The position numbers were made by a program, and so were the translations under genes. This document shows, in pieces, positions 9,724-19,093 of a stretch of DNA of 64,000 nt; position 1 is the first letter of the stretch, and the number at the start of each line of letters is the position of its first letter. The notes beneath the pieces are model-generated. The model ran no database searches. It was given only the letters and a program-made list of their open reading frames with translations, and had not been told where the DNA came from. This DNA comes from Aidingimonas lacisalsi (GTDB taxonomy: Bacteria; Pseudomonadota; Gammaproteobacteria; Pseudomonadales; Halomonadaceae), in NCBI RefSeq assembly GCF_008079445.1, contig NZ_VRYH01000007.1:124001-188000 (forward strand), read 5' to 3'.

Positions 9724-10022
9724 GTGAGGACTCCCGAATGAGCATGCATCGTGAAGTGGGGAATGACGCCGTACGGCAGCCGAGCACTAGATTGTTGACG
9801 TTCTCGCTGGAGATTGCCAGCCCCCGACGAGCATGGGAATGTCGGCGTATACCGTTGGCTCGCTTTTTCGGTCGTCTGCGGTAGGATGAATATCGACCTG
9901 GTTCGGTACCTGGATGGACGGCGCTTGCATGGTAGGGCACCACGTACAGGACGGAGGGACCAACAGCGGGCATGATGCCCATCACTGCTGCTCTCGAAGG
10001 GAGCCATTCAAAAGGAGTTTGA
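9724..10022. other. divergent intergenic region pilB / pilin
   Basis: About 300 bases between the pilB start and the pilin start. It must hold both promoters. I looked for a -24/-12 sigma-54 promoter for the pilin, as in Pseudomonas, and found only a near match with wrong spacing (around 9912-9930). No RNA gene or repeat is visible. AAAAGGAG at 10010-10017 is the pilin ribosome binding site. Confidence 0.5.
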
Positions 10023-10421
10023 ATGAATATGACACGCAGCTATCGACAGCAGAGCGGTTTTACCTTGATCGAGCTACTGATCGTCATTGCCATCATCGGA
10101 ACGCTTGCGACCATCGCCGTGCCGCAATATATCGGCTATCGCGACAGCGCGGCGAAGACGGCATGTGAGCAGGAACTGGCTGCTGCCAGAACGGCCTTGA
10201 TGGCGAACGGCCTCGATCTGGCGGAAGCGGGTGATGCGCTTTCGACCCGCTATCGCTGGAATGCTTGTGATGCCTCGACAGTGACGTATAGCGCCTCCGA
10301 TGACGAGGAACCGGCGACATTGACGGCCTATGCCGAACGTTTCAGCGATGCGCAGACGTCACCGCAGGAGAAGCAGTCCCTGGTGGTGTTCGGTAGCGCA
10401 GTCAGTGCCGACGATGCGTGA
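10023..10421 (+). CDS. type IV major-type pilin
   Basis: This is a type IV pilin exported and polymerised by the adjacent Pil machinery. The 132-residue prepilin has a short basic leader cut after QQSG. The canonical hydrophobic N-terminus FTLIELLIVIAIIGTLATIA has Glu at position 5 of the mature protein. The globular domain is small and has two cysteines (TACEQEL and WNACDAS) that could form a disulfide. It lacks the C-terminal D-loop cysteine pair of PilA from Pseudomonas, so whether it is the major fibre subunit is open. A strong AAGGAG site precedes the ATG. Confidence 0.9.
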   Translation: MNMTRSYRQQSGFTLIELLIVIAIIGTLATIAVPQYIGYRDSAAKTACEQELAAARTALMANGLDLAEAGDALSTRYRWNACDASTVTYSASDDEEPATLTAYAERFSDAQTSPQEKQSLVVFGSAVSADDA

Positions 10422-10430
10422 GTGGCGTCC

Positions 10431-11573
10431 ATGATGATGAGCACGAGAGCGGCCGCGGCAGGATCGCTGGCACGAGTGTTGCTGCAACCGCCCGTGCTGC
10501 CTCGTGCCGAGGGGCGTATTGAAGCGATCGACCTGGCGCGCGGGATCGCGATCGCGCTGATGATCATGAGTCACAGCGTGAGTGGGTTACTGGGCATCGA
10601 TCAGGTACCCGACTGGGGAATGGTGCCGGTTCACCTGATCACCAAGTTTTCGTCATCGCTGTTCATCACGGTATTCGGCATCGCCCTGGCCGTGGCGTTC
10701 CTACCCAAGGCCAATACTCCCGATTGGCCGCGTCGGCGGCGCAAGCTGCTATTGCGGGGTCTGGAAGTTCTCTTCTGGTACAAGGTCCTGACTGTCGTCG
10801 AAATGATGCCCCTGTATACGTCGGACGATATTCTCGACACGCTGCTGTATCAGCGCTTCCCCATCTGGGTGGAGATCCTCGGCTTCTATGCGCTCGCCTT
10901 GCTGTGGATTCCCTGGATGCTTCCGTTATGGGGGCGTACGCCACTCTGGCTGCGCTTGGTCGCGCCCATCGCGGTCGCCGTGCTTGCCGGGTGGCTGGAG
11001 CGGCATGTTGCCTTCTGGGGCGTGGAACCGATCAAAGCGCTATTGGTCGAGGACGACGCCCACTACACTTGGGGACAGTTGTCTCGTCTACCCTTGGTGA
11101 TGTTGGGGCTATTGATCGGTGAGTCGATATTGCGTGGCTATTGGCAAACGGCGCGGCGTGGATGCTTGATTACCCTCCTGGCCATCAGCGGTGGCTTGTC
11201 ACTGCTTGGCTGTGTCGCTGTCGTTTCGCTGTCTCAGGAACTCACCTGGGTGGATCTGGCGCGCAATGTCGGCAAGCATCCCCCTGCACTGCCCTTCATG
11301 TCGTTCAGTCTTGGGGGTGCCTTGGTGATTCTGGCGCTCGCCTTGTGGGGCGGAGAACGCCTGGCCTGCGTACTGCGACCGCTCACGATCATCGGGTCCG
11401 ATGCGTTGAAGGCATTCACCTTTCACATCGTCGTGATTTTCCTCGGTTTGCGGTTCCTGCTGGAAAGCTGGCAGGTGTTCAGTTATCCGCAAGTCCTCAT
11501 GATCGGTGTGGCACTGATCCTGACCACGGCAGTTTGGATCCGGGGCGTACGTTGGCTCCGGGAATCGGCATGA
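10431..11573 (+). CDS. DUF1624-type membrane acetyltransferase (heparan-alpha-glucosaminide N-acetyltransferase-like)
   Basis: The protein is polytopic with about ten hydrophobic segments. It carries the family signature near the N-terminus, RIEAIDLARGIAIALMIMSH, with the arginine, Asp, RG and His characteristic of DUF1624/acyltransferase-3-like membrane enzymes. These transfer acyl groups across the membrane onto sugars or lipids; the substrate here is unknown. Three consecutive ATG codons and a GTG at 10422 make the start uncertain; I use the first ATG. It follows the pilin stop by a few bases and is followed at 16 bases by a phospholipase D-like gene, so the two may act on envelope molecules together. 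Confidence 0.8.
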   Translation: MMMSTRAAAAGSLARVLLQPPVLPRAEGRIEAIDLARGIAIALMIMSHSVSGLLGIDQVPDWGMVPVHLITKFSSSLFITVFGIALAVAFLPKANTPDWPRRRRKLLLRGLEVLFWYKVLTVVEMMPLYTSDDILDTLLYQRFPIWVEILGFYALALLWIPWMLPLWGRTPLWLRLVAPIAVAVLAGWLERHVAFWGVEPIKALLVEDDAHYTWGQLSRLPLVMLGLLIGESILRGYWQTARRGCLITLLAISGGLSLLGCVAVVSLSQELTWVDLARNVGKHPPALPFMSFSLGGALVILALALWGGERLACVLRPLTIIGSDALKAFTFHIVVIFLGLRFLLESWQVFSYPQVLMIGVALILTTAVWIRGVRWLRESA

Positions 11574-11589
11574 GACAAGGAGCGTGACG

Positions 11590-13026
11590 ATGATGTGGTG
11601 GGGGCTAGTATTCGCCTTCGTGGTCGGTTGTCTGACCATGGCGGTCTATCAGACCCAGAAATCCCTCCCGCCGGGAGTCGGAGTCGCCTCTCCCATGCGT
11701 GAGGTCGTTTCGGTCGAGTTCCTTTATGACGAGACCTATCGTGACGACCGGGGGCGGGTGACCTTCGATCAGTCGATCTTCGATGAGGTGTTGGCGTTGA
11801 TCGATCGGGCGGAACGCCTGATCGTGATCGACATGTTCCTGTTCAATGATTTCGCCGGTGCGGCGCAGGGCGATTACCGCCCCCTGTCGGCGGAACTCAC
11901 TGATGCATTGATTCACCGCAAGCGGGCGATTCCCGATATCGACATTATCGTGATCACCGACCCCATCAATACCCTCTATGGGGGCTTGGTGCCTGACCAT
12001 TTTGCAGCCTTGCGCGATGCCGGGGTCACATTGGTGACTACGGATCTCAGTCGGCTGAGGGCGTCCAACCCGGTCTGGTCGGGATTATGGCACCTGTGCT
12101 GTGTCTGGCTTGGCAATTCGGCAACCGATGGCTGGCTGCCCAATCTGCTCGGACCGGGCAAGGTGACGCTTCGCAGTTATCTCGAGATGCTCAATCTGCG
12201 CGCCAATCACCGCAAGACGTTGGTGGCGGATCACGGCGAGTCGTGGGTCGGGCTCGTGACGTCGATGAATCCCCATGACGCGAGTAGCCGCCACACCAAC
12301 ACGGCGTTGCGCTTCAGCGGAGCGGCCGCCCTGGATCTGCTGGATACCGAGTGGCCGGTTGCCAACTGGTCCGGGGGGGACGTCGGCGACAACCCGGCAC
12401 GGCATGTGCAGCCGGAACAGGCGGCGCTGGGTGAGCGCACGGCTCGGATGCAGATTCTCACGGAAGGGCGGATTCGCGACGCCTTGCTGGCCGCCATCGA
12501 GGGCACCGGCAAGGGGGACCGTCTGGACATGACGCTGTTCTATTTGTCGCACCGGCCGACGGTGAAAGCCTTGATACGCGCCCAACGTCGGGGGGTCTCC
12601 ATTCGGTTGCTGCTGGACCCCAACCGCGATGCGTTCGGGCTAGAAAAGAATGGCATCCCCAACCGGCAGGTCGCGCATGAATTACGACAGGCTGGAATCG
12701 CTGTCCGTTGGTGTGCAACCGACGGCGAACAGTGCCATCCCAAGATGCTGATGAAAACACCGGCTGCAGGACCATCGGAGCTGATCATGGGGTCCGCCAA
12801 CGTGACGCGGCGCAATCTGGATGATCTGAATCTGGAAACCAGTGTACGGTTACTGGCGGATGCTCGATTGCCTGCCATGGACACTGCTTCTGCCTTCTTC
12901 GAGCGCCATTGGCACAACCGCCGCGGTCGTCGTTACAGCGTGGCTTACAATACCTTTGCCGATCCATCGCGGTGGCGTTATTGGCAATATCGCTTCATGG
13001 AAGCGACCGGCTTTTCTACATTCTGA
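11590..13026 (+). CDS. phospholipase D-like protein with two HKD regions
   Basis: The protein has an N-terminal membrane anchor or uncleaved signal (MMWWGLVFAFVVGCL) and two PLD half-domains. The first has NHRKTLVADHGESWVG (HxK followed by Asp). The second has CHPKMLMKT with the downstream GSANVT motif, so its Asp is less standard. Related enzymes are cardiolipin synthases and periplasmic phosphodiesterases; with 478 residues and a single anchor it resembles ClsB/ClsC-type proteins. AAGGAG lies seven bases before the ATG I chose (11590). It forms an operon with the preceding acetyltransferase. Confidence 0.85.
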   Translation: MMWWGLVFAFVVGCLTMAVYQTQKSLPPGVGVASPMREVVSVEFLYDETYRDDRGRVTFDQSIFDEVLALIDRAERLIVIDMFLFNDFAGAAQGDYRPLSAELTDALIHRKRAIPDIDIIVITDPINTLYGGLVPDHFAALRDAGVTLVTTDLSRLRASNPVWSGLWHLCCVWLGNSATDGWLPNLLGPGKVTLRSYLEMLNLRANHRKTLVADHGESWVGLVTSMNPHDASSRHTNTALRFSGAAALDLLDTEWPVANWSGGDVGDNPARHVQPEQAALGERTARMQILTEGRIRDALLAAIEGTGKGDRLDMTLFYLSHRPTVKALIRAQRRGVSIRLLLDPNRDAFGLEKNGIPNRQVAHELRQAGIAVRWCATDGEQCHPKMLMKTPAAGPSELIMGSANVTRRNLDDLNLETSVRLLADARLPAMDTASAFFERHWHNRRGRRYSVAYNTFADPSRWRYWQYRFMEATGFSTF

Positions 13027-13054
13027 GCAGCGAACGTTCACGCTGAGCGGACTA

Positions 13055-13071
13055 GACTTCATGATGAAGTC
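13055..13071. promoter_or_regulatory. 17-bp palindrome upstream of the DUF6494 gene
   Basis: GACTTCAT-G-ATGAAGTC is a perfect palindrome 33 bases before the start at 13105. It is a good shape for a dimeric repressor or activator site, or a short leader hairpin. No T-tract follows. Confidence 0.4.
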
Positions 13072-13104
13072 GCCACACACTGACATTCGAGCAGGCAGGT
13101 CGCC

Positions 13105-13326
13105 ATGAATGAAGAAGCCTTTAACCTCAGTATGCGAAAATTCCTCAAGATGGTTGGCGTCAACTCGCAACGTGAAATCGAGCAGGCCGTGGATCAGGCG
13201 CTTGCCGAGGGGACAATCCAGGGGGATGAGACGTTACCCGCCAGGATGACCCTTGAAGTCGCTGGCCTGGCGTTGAACGTGACGTTCGATGGCCAGATCG
13301 AACTCGCGGACACGGAACGTACCTGA
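13105..13326 (+). CDS. DUF6494 family protein
   Basis: This is a 73-residue conserved protein of unknown function. It starts MNEEAFNLSMRKFLKMVGV and continues with an Arg-Glu-rich helix (SQREIEQAVDQALAEG) and a short beta region. The N-terminal SMRKFLK-VGV-SQREIE pattern is what I recognise as DUF6494, a family common in proteobacteria. No signal peptide or membrane segment is present, so it should be cytoplasmic. It converges on soxR, leaving 35 bases between the stops. Confidence 0.8.
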   Translation: MNEEAFNLSMRKFLKMVGVNSQREIEQAVDQALAEGTIQGDETLPARMTLEVAGLALNVTFDGQIELADTERT

Positions 13327-13361
13327 ATGGCTGTCTGGCGGTGAGGAGGCACGGTCGTCGA

Positions 13362-13823
13362 TCAGTCCGGGTCCAGCAAACGAGGGCCCGGCCCCTGTTC
13401 GGAGAGCGTGTCACGAGGATTGCGCAATGGACAATCGTCCATTGAAAGGCAGCCACAGCCAATACAGTGATCCAACTGATCCCGCAGTCGCGACAGGCGC
13501 TCGATGCGTTCGTTGAGCTTATGCTTCCAGCAGGCCGATAGACGTTGCCAGTCGGCCAGCGTCGGTGACTTGTTCTCCGGCAGTGTGTGTAATGCATCAC
13601 GAATTTCCGCTAGCGGAATGCCGGTTCGCTGCGCGACCTTGATGATGGCTACGCGTCGCAGCACATCACGATGGAAGCGGCGCTGATTTCCCGCGTTGCG
13701 TCGGCTGGTGATCAAGCCTTTGGCTTCGTAGAAGTGGATGGCAGAGATGGCCAGTCCGCTTCGCTTGGCGACCTCTCCAACGCTGAGTTCTCGGGCAATG
13801 GGGCGGGATGACGAGGTCGTCAT
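13362..13823 (-). CDS. soxR: redox-sensitive transcriptional activator SoxR
   Basis: SoxR is a MerR-family dimer whose 2Fe-2S cluster is oxidised by redox-cycling compounds, turning on its target promoter. The 153-residue protein has the MerR winged helix ([23 protein letters not shown]), a dimerisation helix, and the cluster motif [12 protein letters not shown] with four cysteines. I start at MTTSSSRP because AAGGAG lies seven bases upstream; the in-frame extension to 13874 would run through the candidate SoxR box. It is divergent from an ABC exporter, the most likely target. Confidence 0.95.
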   Translation of the reverse strand: MTTSSSRPIARELSVGEVAKRSGLAISAIHFYEAKGLITSRRNAGNQRRFHRDVLRRVAIIKVAQRTGIPLAEIRDALHTLPENKSPTLADWQRLSACWKHKLNERIERLSRLRDQLDHCIGCGCLSMDDCPLRNPRDTLSEQGPGPRLLDPD

Positions 13824-13837
13824 TCGATTCTCCTTGA

Positions 13838-13855
13838 CCTGAAGTTTGGTTGAGG
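13838..13855. promoter_or_regulatory. candidate SoxR box in the soxR / ABC exporter intergenic region
   Basis: On the plus strand the site reads CCTGAAGTTTGGTTGAGG. Its minus-strand reading agrees with the E. coli SoxR operator (CCTCAAGTTAACTTGAGG) at 14 of 18 positions, including both ends. It overlaps a -35 like TTGACC (13834-13839), and a T/A-rich -10 region follows at 13857-13862. The unusually long spacer is as expected for a MerR-family promoter reading toward the ABC gene. Confidence 0.7.
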
Positions 13856-13930
13856 TTTTAACCTGCATTGCCAACGGAGGGCAAGTCCCACGGGCAGCCC
13901 CGGGCCAGTTTCATTATCGGTGACCGTAGC

Positions 13931-15820
13931 ATGTTTCGTTATTTCGAAAATCTGGTGGATCCCTATCCTGCCAAGGAATTCGGTACGCCCCCGCAAGGGC
14001 TGCTTGCTTTCATCCTGCACTTTTCGCGTCCGGTATTACCCTTGCTGATTGTCATGTCGTTGCTCACGGCATTGGTCTCGGCGGCCGAGGTCGTGTTCTT
14101 CCACTACATGGGGCAATTGGTCGACTGGATGTCCGACGCCGATCGGGGCAGCTTCTTTGACGAGTATGGCTGGCGCCTTGCGGGCATGGCGGCGTTGGCG
14201 CTGATCGGGTTGCCGCTGTTGGTGATGCTGCAATCGCTGCTGACCCATCAGAGCATATTCGGCAACTATCCGATGATCGGGCGTTGGTTGTCGCATCGGC
14301 ACATGCTGGGGCAGAGCATGTCGTTCTTTCAGGATGAGTTTTCTGGACGGGTATCGCAGAAAGTGATGCAAACGGCACTGGCGATTCGGGAAACCGTCAT
14401 GAAGCTGATGGACCTGATGATTTATGTGCTTGTCTATTTTGCGGGGGCGATGCTGCTGATGGGCACGTCGGAGCCGTGGTTGATGCTGCCGCTCGTACTT
14501 TGGCTGCTCGGCTATGTGGCGATCATGTGGATCTTTGTCCCGCGTCTGCGTGATGTCTCCATGGCTCAGGCCGATGCTCGGGCACACATGACAGGACGTA
14601 TCGTCGATAGCTACAGCAACATTCAGACCATCAAGCTGTTTGCCGACACCCGGCGCGAGCAACACTACGCCCGCGGCGCCATGGAAGGCTTCATGGATAC
14701 CGTACACCGACAGATGCGGTTGGCTACCGGGCTGACCATCAGTCTGACGTTGCTCAATTCGCTGCTGTTGGGAGGTATCGCCGTCATGGCGATTGGTGCC
14801 TGGTATCAGGAAGCGGTCTCGCTGGGTGCCATTGCCGTCGCCATCGCCATGGTCATGCGAATCCGATTCATGTCGGACTGGATTCTCTGGGAAGTCGCTG
14901 GACTGTTCGAAAACATCGGTACGGTACAGGATGGCATCAATACCATCGCCCGCGAACCGGCAGTCAAGGACCGTCCCGATGCCACCGATCTCGAGGTCAG
15001 CCAGGGTGACATTCGATTCGACGCGATTCGTTTCGCTTACGCGAAACCCGATGGAGAGCGATCCTGGGTGTTCGATGGCTTGAACTTGCGTATTGCGCCG
15101 GGCGAGAAGGTCGGCGTGATCGGTCGTTCCGGAGCCGGCAAGTCGACCCTGGCCAATCTGCTGCTCCGCTTCTTCGAACTGGATGACGGACGCATCCTGA
15201 TTGACGATCAGGATATCGCGACGGTGACTCAGGAGTCGTTGCGGCATCGGATTGGCATGGTGACGCAGGATACCTCGTTATTGCACCGTTCGATCCGCGA
15301 GAACATCCGCTACGGTAGCCCTGACGCGAGTGAAGAGGCGGTGCGCGAGGCCGTGCACCGCGCGCATGCCGATGCGTTCATCGATGATCTGGTCGACTCG
15401 CGCGGACGCCGTGGCTTGGATGCTCATGTGGGCGAACGTGGTGTCAAGCTCTCCGGTGGTCAGCGCCAACGCATTGCCATCGCTCGGGTATTGCTCAAGA
15501 ATGCTCCCATCCTGCTACTCGATGAGGCGACTTCGGCGCTGGATTCCGAAGTCGAGGCGGCTATCCAGGAGCAACTCGAGACGTTGATGGCGGGCAAAAG
15601 CGTGATTGCCATTGCTCATCGACTGTCGACCATCGCCAAGCTCGATCGACTGGTCGTCATGGATGAAGGGCGGATCATCGAAAGCGGTACGCATGAACAG
15701 TTGCTGGCGCGCCGGGGCCTGTATGAAGCGTTGTGGCATCGTCAGTCGGGTGGATTCATCGGCATGGACGATGAGGAGGTGGACGTGCCGCCAGAGCATC
15801 AGGCGATGACGCCACCTTAG
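13931..15820 (+). CDS. ABC exporter, fused membrane and ATPase domains
   Basis: This is a half-size ABC exporter of the MsbA/LmrA type (about 629 residues). An N-terminal six-helix membrane domain (about residues 25-310) is followed by an ATPase domain. The ATPase has Walker A GRSGAGKSTL, signature LSGGQRQRIAIAR, Walker B ILLLDEATSALD and a switch His in AIAHRLS. I start at MFRYFENLVDPYP; the upstream in-frame ATG at 13868 would place 21 residues in the promoter region. The candidate SoxR box upstream suggests it exports redox-active or toxic compounds. The YadG-type pair follows 84 bases downstream. Confidence 0.88.
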   Translation: MFRYFENLVDPYPAKEFGTPPQGLLAFILHFSRPVLPLLIVMSLLTALVSAAEVVFFHYMGQLVDWMSDADRGSFFDEYGWRLAGMAALALIGLPLLVMLQSLLTHQSIFGNYPMIGRWLSHRHMLGQSMSFFQDEFSGRVSQKVMQTALAIRETVMKLMDLMIYVLVYFAGAMLLMGTSEPWLMLPLVLWLLGYVAIMWIFVPRLRDVSMAQADARAHMTGRIVDSYSNIQTIKLFADTRREQHYARGAMEGFMDTVHRQMRLATGLTISLTLLNSLLLGGIAVMAIGAWYQEAVSLGAIAVAIAMVMRIRFMSDWILWEVAGLFENIGTVQDGINTIAREPAVKDRPDATDLEVSQGDIRFDAIRFAYAKPDGERSWVFDGLNLRIAPGEKVGVIGRSGAGKSTLANLLLRFFELDDGRILIDDQDIATVTQESLRHRIGMVTQDTSLLHRSIRENIRYGSPDASEEAVREAVHRAHADAFIDDLVDSRGRRGLDAHVGERGVKLSGGQRQRIAIARVLLKNAPILLLDEATSALDSEVEAAIQEQLETLMAGKSVIAIAHRLSTIAKLDRLVVMDEGRIIESGTHEQLLARRGLYEALWHRQSGGFIGMDDEEVDVPPEHQAMTPP

Positions 15821-15904
15821 GCTGCCATAGGTTGCCATCGCCGCCTGCGGGTACCGATATGCGATCCACTCACGAGTCATCACGGTCAACGACAAGGAGG
15901 AAGT

Positions 15905-16843
15905 GTGGAGCCGGCCATACGTGTCAATCAGTTATCGAAGCGGTACGCCTCGGGGTTTCAGGCACTCAGTCATGTCGACCTGACCATCGAATCGGGAGAA
16001 ATATTCGCTCTGCTGGGCCCTAACGGGGCCGGCAAGACGACGCTGATCAGCGTCGTCTGTGGTCTGGTCAATCCGACGGGAGGGCAGGTCAGCGTCTCGG
16101 GCCACGATATCGTGACCGACTATCGAGCGGCTCGTTCTCGCATCGGCCTGGTCCCTCAGGAGTTGACCAATGAGGCCTTCGAGACCGTTTGGGCTACCGT
16201 CAGTTTCAGTCGCGGGTTGTTCGGTTGCCCGCCGGATCCTGATCATATCGAACGGGTATTGCGTTCACTGACCCTTTGGGACAAACGCAACAATAAACTG
16301 ATCACTCTGTCAGGCGGCATGAAGCGTCGCGTCCTGATCGCCAAGGCGCTGGCGCACGAACCCGAGATCCTGTTTCTCGACGAGCCTACCGCCGGGGTCG
16401 ATGTCGAGCTGCGCCGCGAAATGTGGCAGGTCGTACGGCAACTACGTGAGACAGGGGTGACGATTATCCTGACCACCCACTATATCGAGGAAGCCGAGGA
16501 GATGGCGGACCGCATCGGCGTGATTCATGATGGCGAGATCGTGCTGGTAGAAGAGAAGCGGCGTCTGATGCGCCAGTTGGGAAGCAAGCAACTCACATTG
16601 CACTTACCCTCTCCACTGGAGCGAATACCGCCGTCACTGAATGGTCATCAACTGGAACTGGCCGATGAGGGGCATGAGTTGATTTATACCTATGACGCGG
16701 CCGACGTCTCTTCGGAGGATGCTGCGGGCATTCCCACTTTGCTCAGCGACCTGCGCGATGCCGGGATACAGTTTTCCGACCTCAACACGCGGCAAAGCTC
16801 GTTGGAGGATATTTTCGTTAGCCTGGTGAGGGGGCGCCAATGA
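15905..16843 (+). CDS. ABC transporter ATP-binding protein, YadG-like
   Basis: This is the 312-residue ATPase subunit of an ABC-2 type exporter. It has Walker [12 protein letters not shown], signature [15 protein letters not shown], Walker [13 protein letters not shown] and a switch His in [18 protein letters not shown]-terminal 80-residue extension is typical of the drug/polysaccharide ATPases. The GTG start is favoured by AAGGAGG seven bases upstream. The stop overlaps the start of the permease gene by four bases, so they form one transporter. Substrate is unknown. Confidence 0.9.
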   Translation: MEPAIRVNQLSKRYASGFQALSHVDLTIESGEIFALLGPNGAGKTTLISVVCGLVNPTGGQVSVSGHDIVTDYRAARSRIGLVPQELTNEAFETVWATVSFSRGLFGCPPDPDHIERVLRSLTLWDKRNNKLITLSGGMKRRVLIAKALAHEPEILFLDEPTAGVDVELRREMWQVVRQLRETGVTIILTTHYIEEAEEMADRIGVIHDGEIVLVEEKRRLMRQLGSKQLTLHLPSPLERIPPSLNGHQLELADEGHELIYTYDAADVSSEDAAGIPTLLSDLRDAGIQFSDLNTRQSSLEDIFVSLVRGRQ

Positions 16844-17601
16844 ATCTCTACGGTGTGCGTGCCATCTATTTGTCGGAAATGGCACGAACCCGGCGTACGC
16901 TGCTTCAAAGCATCGTCTCGCCGGTTCTGTCGACATCCTTGTACTTCGTTGTCTTCGGTACGGCGATCGGCTCGCGTATCGAAGAGATCGACGGCGTCAA
17001 CTACGGTGCGTTCATCGTACCGGGGCTGATCATGCTGATGCTGTTGACCCAGAGCGTCTCGAATGCCTCGTTCGGTATCTTCTTTCCCAAATTTTCGGGA
17101 ACGATCTATGAGTTGCTGTCGGCACCGGTATCGTCCTTCGAGATCGTGCTCGGCTATGTCGGTGCAGCGGCGACCAAGTCGGTCGTGCTGGGATTGCTGA
17201 TTCTGGCGACTGCCGGTTTCTTCGTGCCGTTGAGGATCGATCACCCGCTGTTGATGCTGCTGTTCCTGACACTGACGGCACTGACATTCAGTCTGTTGGG
17301 ATTCATCATCGGCATCTGGGCCGAGAATTTCGAGAAGTTGCAACTGGTGCCTCTGCTGGTCATCACACCGTTGACGTTTCTGGGCGGTACCTTTTATGCC
17401 ATCGATATGTTGCCACCGTTATGGCAAACGCTGACGCTGTTCAATCCGGTCGTCTATCTGGTCAGTGGTTTTCGCTGGAGCTTCTATGGGGTCGGCGATG
17501 TCAGTCTGGCTGCCAGCCTGGCAATGATTCTGCTGTTTCTCGGTCTGTGCCTGGCGTTGGTACGCTGGATATTCCAAAGCGGCTACAAGCTTCGTCCCTG
17601 A
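16840..17601 (+). CDS. ABC-2 type transporter permease, YadH-like
   Basis: This is the 253-residue membrane partner of the preceding ATPase. It has about six hydrophobic helices and the ABC-2 signature region near the C-terminus ([18 protein letters not shown], then a proline-rich loop and [17 protein letters not shown]). Its ATGA overlap with the ATPase shows translational coupling. Together they resemble YadGH of E. coli. Confidence 0.9.
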   Translation: MNLYGVRAIYLSEMARTRRTLLQSIVSPVLSTSLYFVVFGTAIGSRIEEIDGVNYGAFIVPGLIMLMLLTQSVSNASFGIFFPKFSGTIYELLSAPVSSFEIVLGYVGAAATKSVVLGLLILATAGFFVPLRIDHPLLMLLFLTLTALTFSLLGFIIGIWAENFEKLQLVPLLVITPLTFLGGTFYAIDMLPPLWQTLTLFNPVVYLVSGFRWSFYGVGDVSLAASLAMILLFLGLCLALVRWIFQSGYKLRP

Positions 17602-17747
17602 TCTTGTCCTCCCGGGGCGGATAACGGAGGAAGGAGACAAGCAGAAAGCTTGCGAATTTGCCAAGTTGAGACACACTTGTATGAAGGGCCGATGTTCGGT
17701 CAACGTTGCTTTAACACTTCCTTTATGACGAAGGAAGGAGGGTAGCC

Positions 17748-18284
17748 ATGCAACGCCTCTATTTTCTGACCCCGGGCTTCGAGACGACGGTCAACATTGC
17801 CCATGAACTGGAAGATCTGAAACTGACCAGAGATGAAGTCCATGTAACGGGCAAGGATTGGGCGCATCTTGCCGAGCGCGGCGTCAACAATGCGACATTG
17901 CGGCAGACGTCCGACGTCGTTAATGCCACCGTCAGAGGGCTCAAGTTCGGCATCCCCATGGGCGCCTTGCTGGGCATCCTCGTCCACTGGTTCCTGTCGG
18001 GTGAGTATGGTGGCAGTGAGTTTTGGATCGCCGTGATCGGAATGGGGGTCTTCGGTGGCGTGTTCGGCATCTGGACAAGCACCATGATCGGTGTCTCGGT
18101 GCATGACGCCAAGGTCGACAAGTATGAGCAAGAACTCGAAGATGGCGCGTTTCTGATGATGGTCGATGTCCCTGAGGATCGTGAGGACGAAATTTACGAA
18201 GTGATTCACCGACATCATCCTGAAGTGATCATCGACAAGGTGACCCAGGAAGAGCGGCTCCATCATCAAGGCGTAGGGCATTGA
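17748..18284 (+). CDS. two-helix membrane protein, DUF1269-like
   Basis: The 178-residue protein has a soluble N-terminal part of about 60 residues (MQRLYFLTPGFETTVNIAHEL, a mixed alpha/beta pattern). Two glycine-rich membrane helices follow (GLKFGIPMGALLGILVHWFL and FWIAVIGMGVFGGVFGIW), then an acidic C-terminal domain ending in a His-rich tail. The layout resembles DUF1269/general stress membrane proteins; the assignment is by shape more than by motif. AAGGAGG lies upstream of the ATG. It precedes the TetR gene by 45 bases and may share its regulation. Confidence 0.65.
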   Translation: MQRLYFLTPGFETTVNIAHELEDLKLTRDEVHVTGKDWAHLAERGVNNATLRQTSDVVNATVRGLKFGIPMGALLGILVHWFLSGEYGGSEFWIAVIGMGVFGGVFGIWTSTMIGVSVHDAKVDKYEQELEDGAFLMMVDVPEDREDEIYEVIHRHHPEVIIDKVTQEERLHHQGVGH

Positions 18285-18303
18285 AGGTCTGGATTGACGT
18301 GAC

Positions 18304-18318
18304 TAGACGACTGGTCTA
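18304..18318. promoter_or_regulatory. candidate TetR-family operator (NemR/AcuR type)
   Basis: TAGAC-GACTG-GTCTA is a perfect 5-bp inverted repeat ending 11 bases before the TetR start. It resembles the NemR-type box (TAGACC-N4-GGTCTA) known for this regulator subgroup, with a spacer one base shorter. It is well placed for autorepression. Confidence 0.65.
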
Positions 18319-18329
18319 ATGTCCATCGC

Positions 18330-18926
18330 ATGAGACGTAATGACACCCGTGACGAATTGATCCGCATCGGAAGCGACATTATTGCCAGGCAGGGTTACAA
18401 CAACACTGGCATCAACACGGTGTTGAGTTCGGCAGGCGTACCTAAAGGCTCGTTCTATTACTATTTTTCCAGTAAGGAAGATTTCGGCCTGGCGGTCATC
18501 GATGACGTTGCTACCGCTTACGAAGCCCGCCTCGAAGATATCCTGGGAGATACGTCACGATCGCCTCTGGCCAGGCTCAGGCGCTATTTCGCCGAAGGGA
18601 TGGCCGATATGGAAGTCTGCGAGTGTTCCCGCGGGTGTCTGATCGGCAACCTGGGACAGGAACTCTCGGCGCAGAATGATACCTTTCGCCAACGGTTGGC
18701 AAGCATCTTCCAGCGTTGGGAACTACGCTTTGCCGCTTGTCTGCGTGAGGCGTGCGATGCCGGTGAGTTGCGTGCCGACAGCGATCCGCAGGCATTGGCG
18801 GCCTTCCTGTTGACTGGCTGGGAAGGCGCGATCCTGCGGGCCAAGGTCACCAAATCGGTAACGCCGATGTCGGCATTCATCGATGTGCTATTCTCACGCC
18901 TTCTGGTGGATGATCGGGTGGCTTGA
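18330..18926 (+). CDS. TetR-family regulator, NemR/AcuR-like
   Basis: The 198-residue regulator has an N-terminal TetR helix-turn-helix (GINTVLSSAGVPKGSFYYYFSSKEDFG) and an all-helical ligand domain. That domain contains the cysteine-bearing motif CECSRGCLIGNLGQELS, typical of the NemR/AcuR/DhaR branch, whose members respond to reactive electrophiles or acrylate-like compounds, often through cysteines. The three cysteines here fit that idea but the inducer is not shown. Its own promoter carries the matching operator. Possible targets are itself and the flanking genes on the same strand. Confidence 0.88.
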   Translation: MRRNDTRDELIRIGSDIIARQGYNNTGINTVLSSAGVPKGSFYYYFSSKEDFGLAVIDDVATAYEARLEDILGDTSRSPLARLRRYFAEGMADMEVCECSRGCLIGNLGQELSAQNDTFRQRLASIFQRWELRFAACLREACDAGELRADSDPQALAAFLLTGWEGAILRAKVTKSVTPMSAFIDVLFSRLLVDDRVA

Positions 18927-19093
18927 CGTTGCGGTTGCCTGTCTGCTGCATACGCACTTTTACTGTCTGTTTTCGTGGGTCCCCCGGTCGTCGTTCGGCG
19001 CCGGAGGCATTGACCAACGTTTGTCGTCATGGAGCGAAACCTTGATGCAGACACACTGTCGGATACCCGAGACCCAGCCAGGATGTGTTTTTC

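Noticed and set aside
9912-9930. Sigma-54 promoter for the pilin
   Set aside because: GGACGGCGCTTGC has only nine bases between the GG and GC doublets, and the -24 box is poor.
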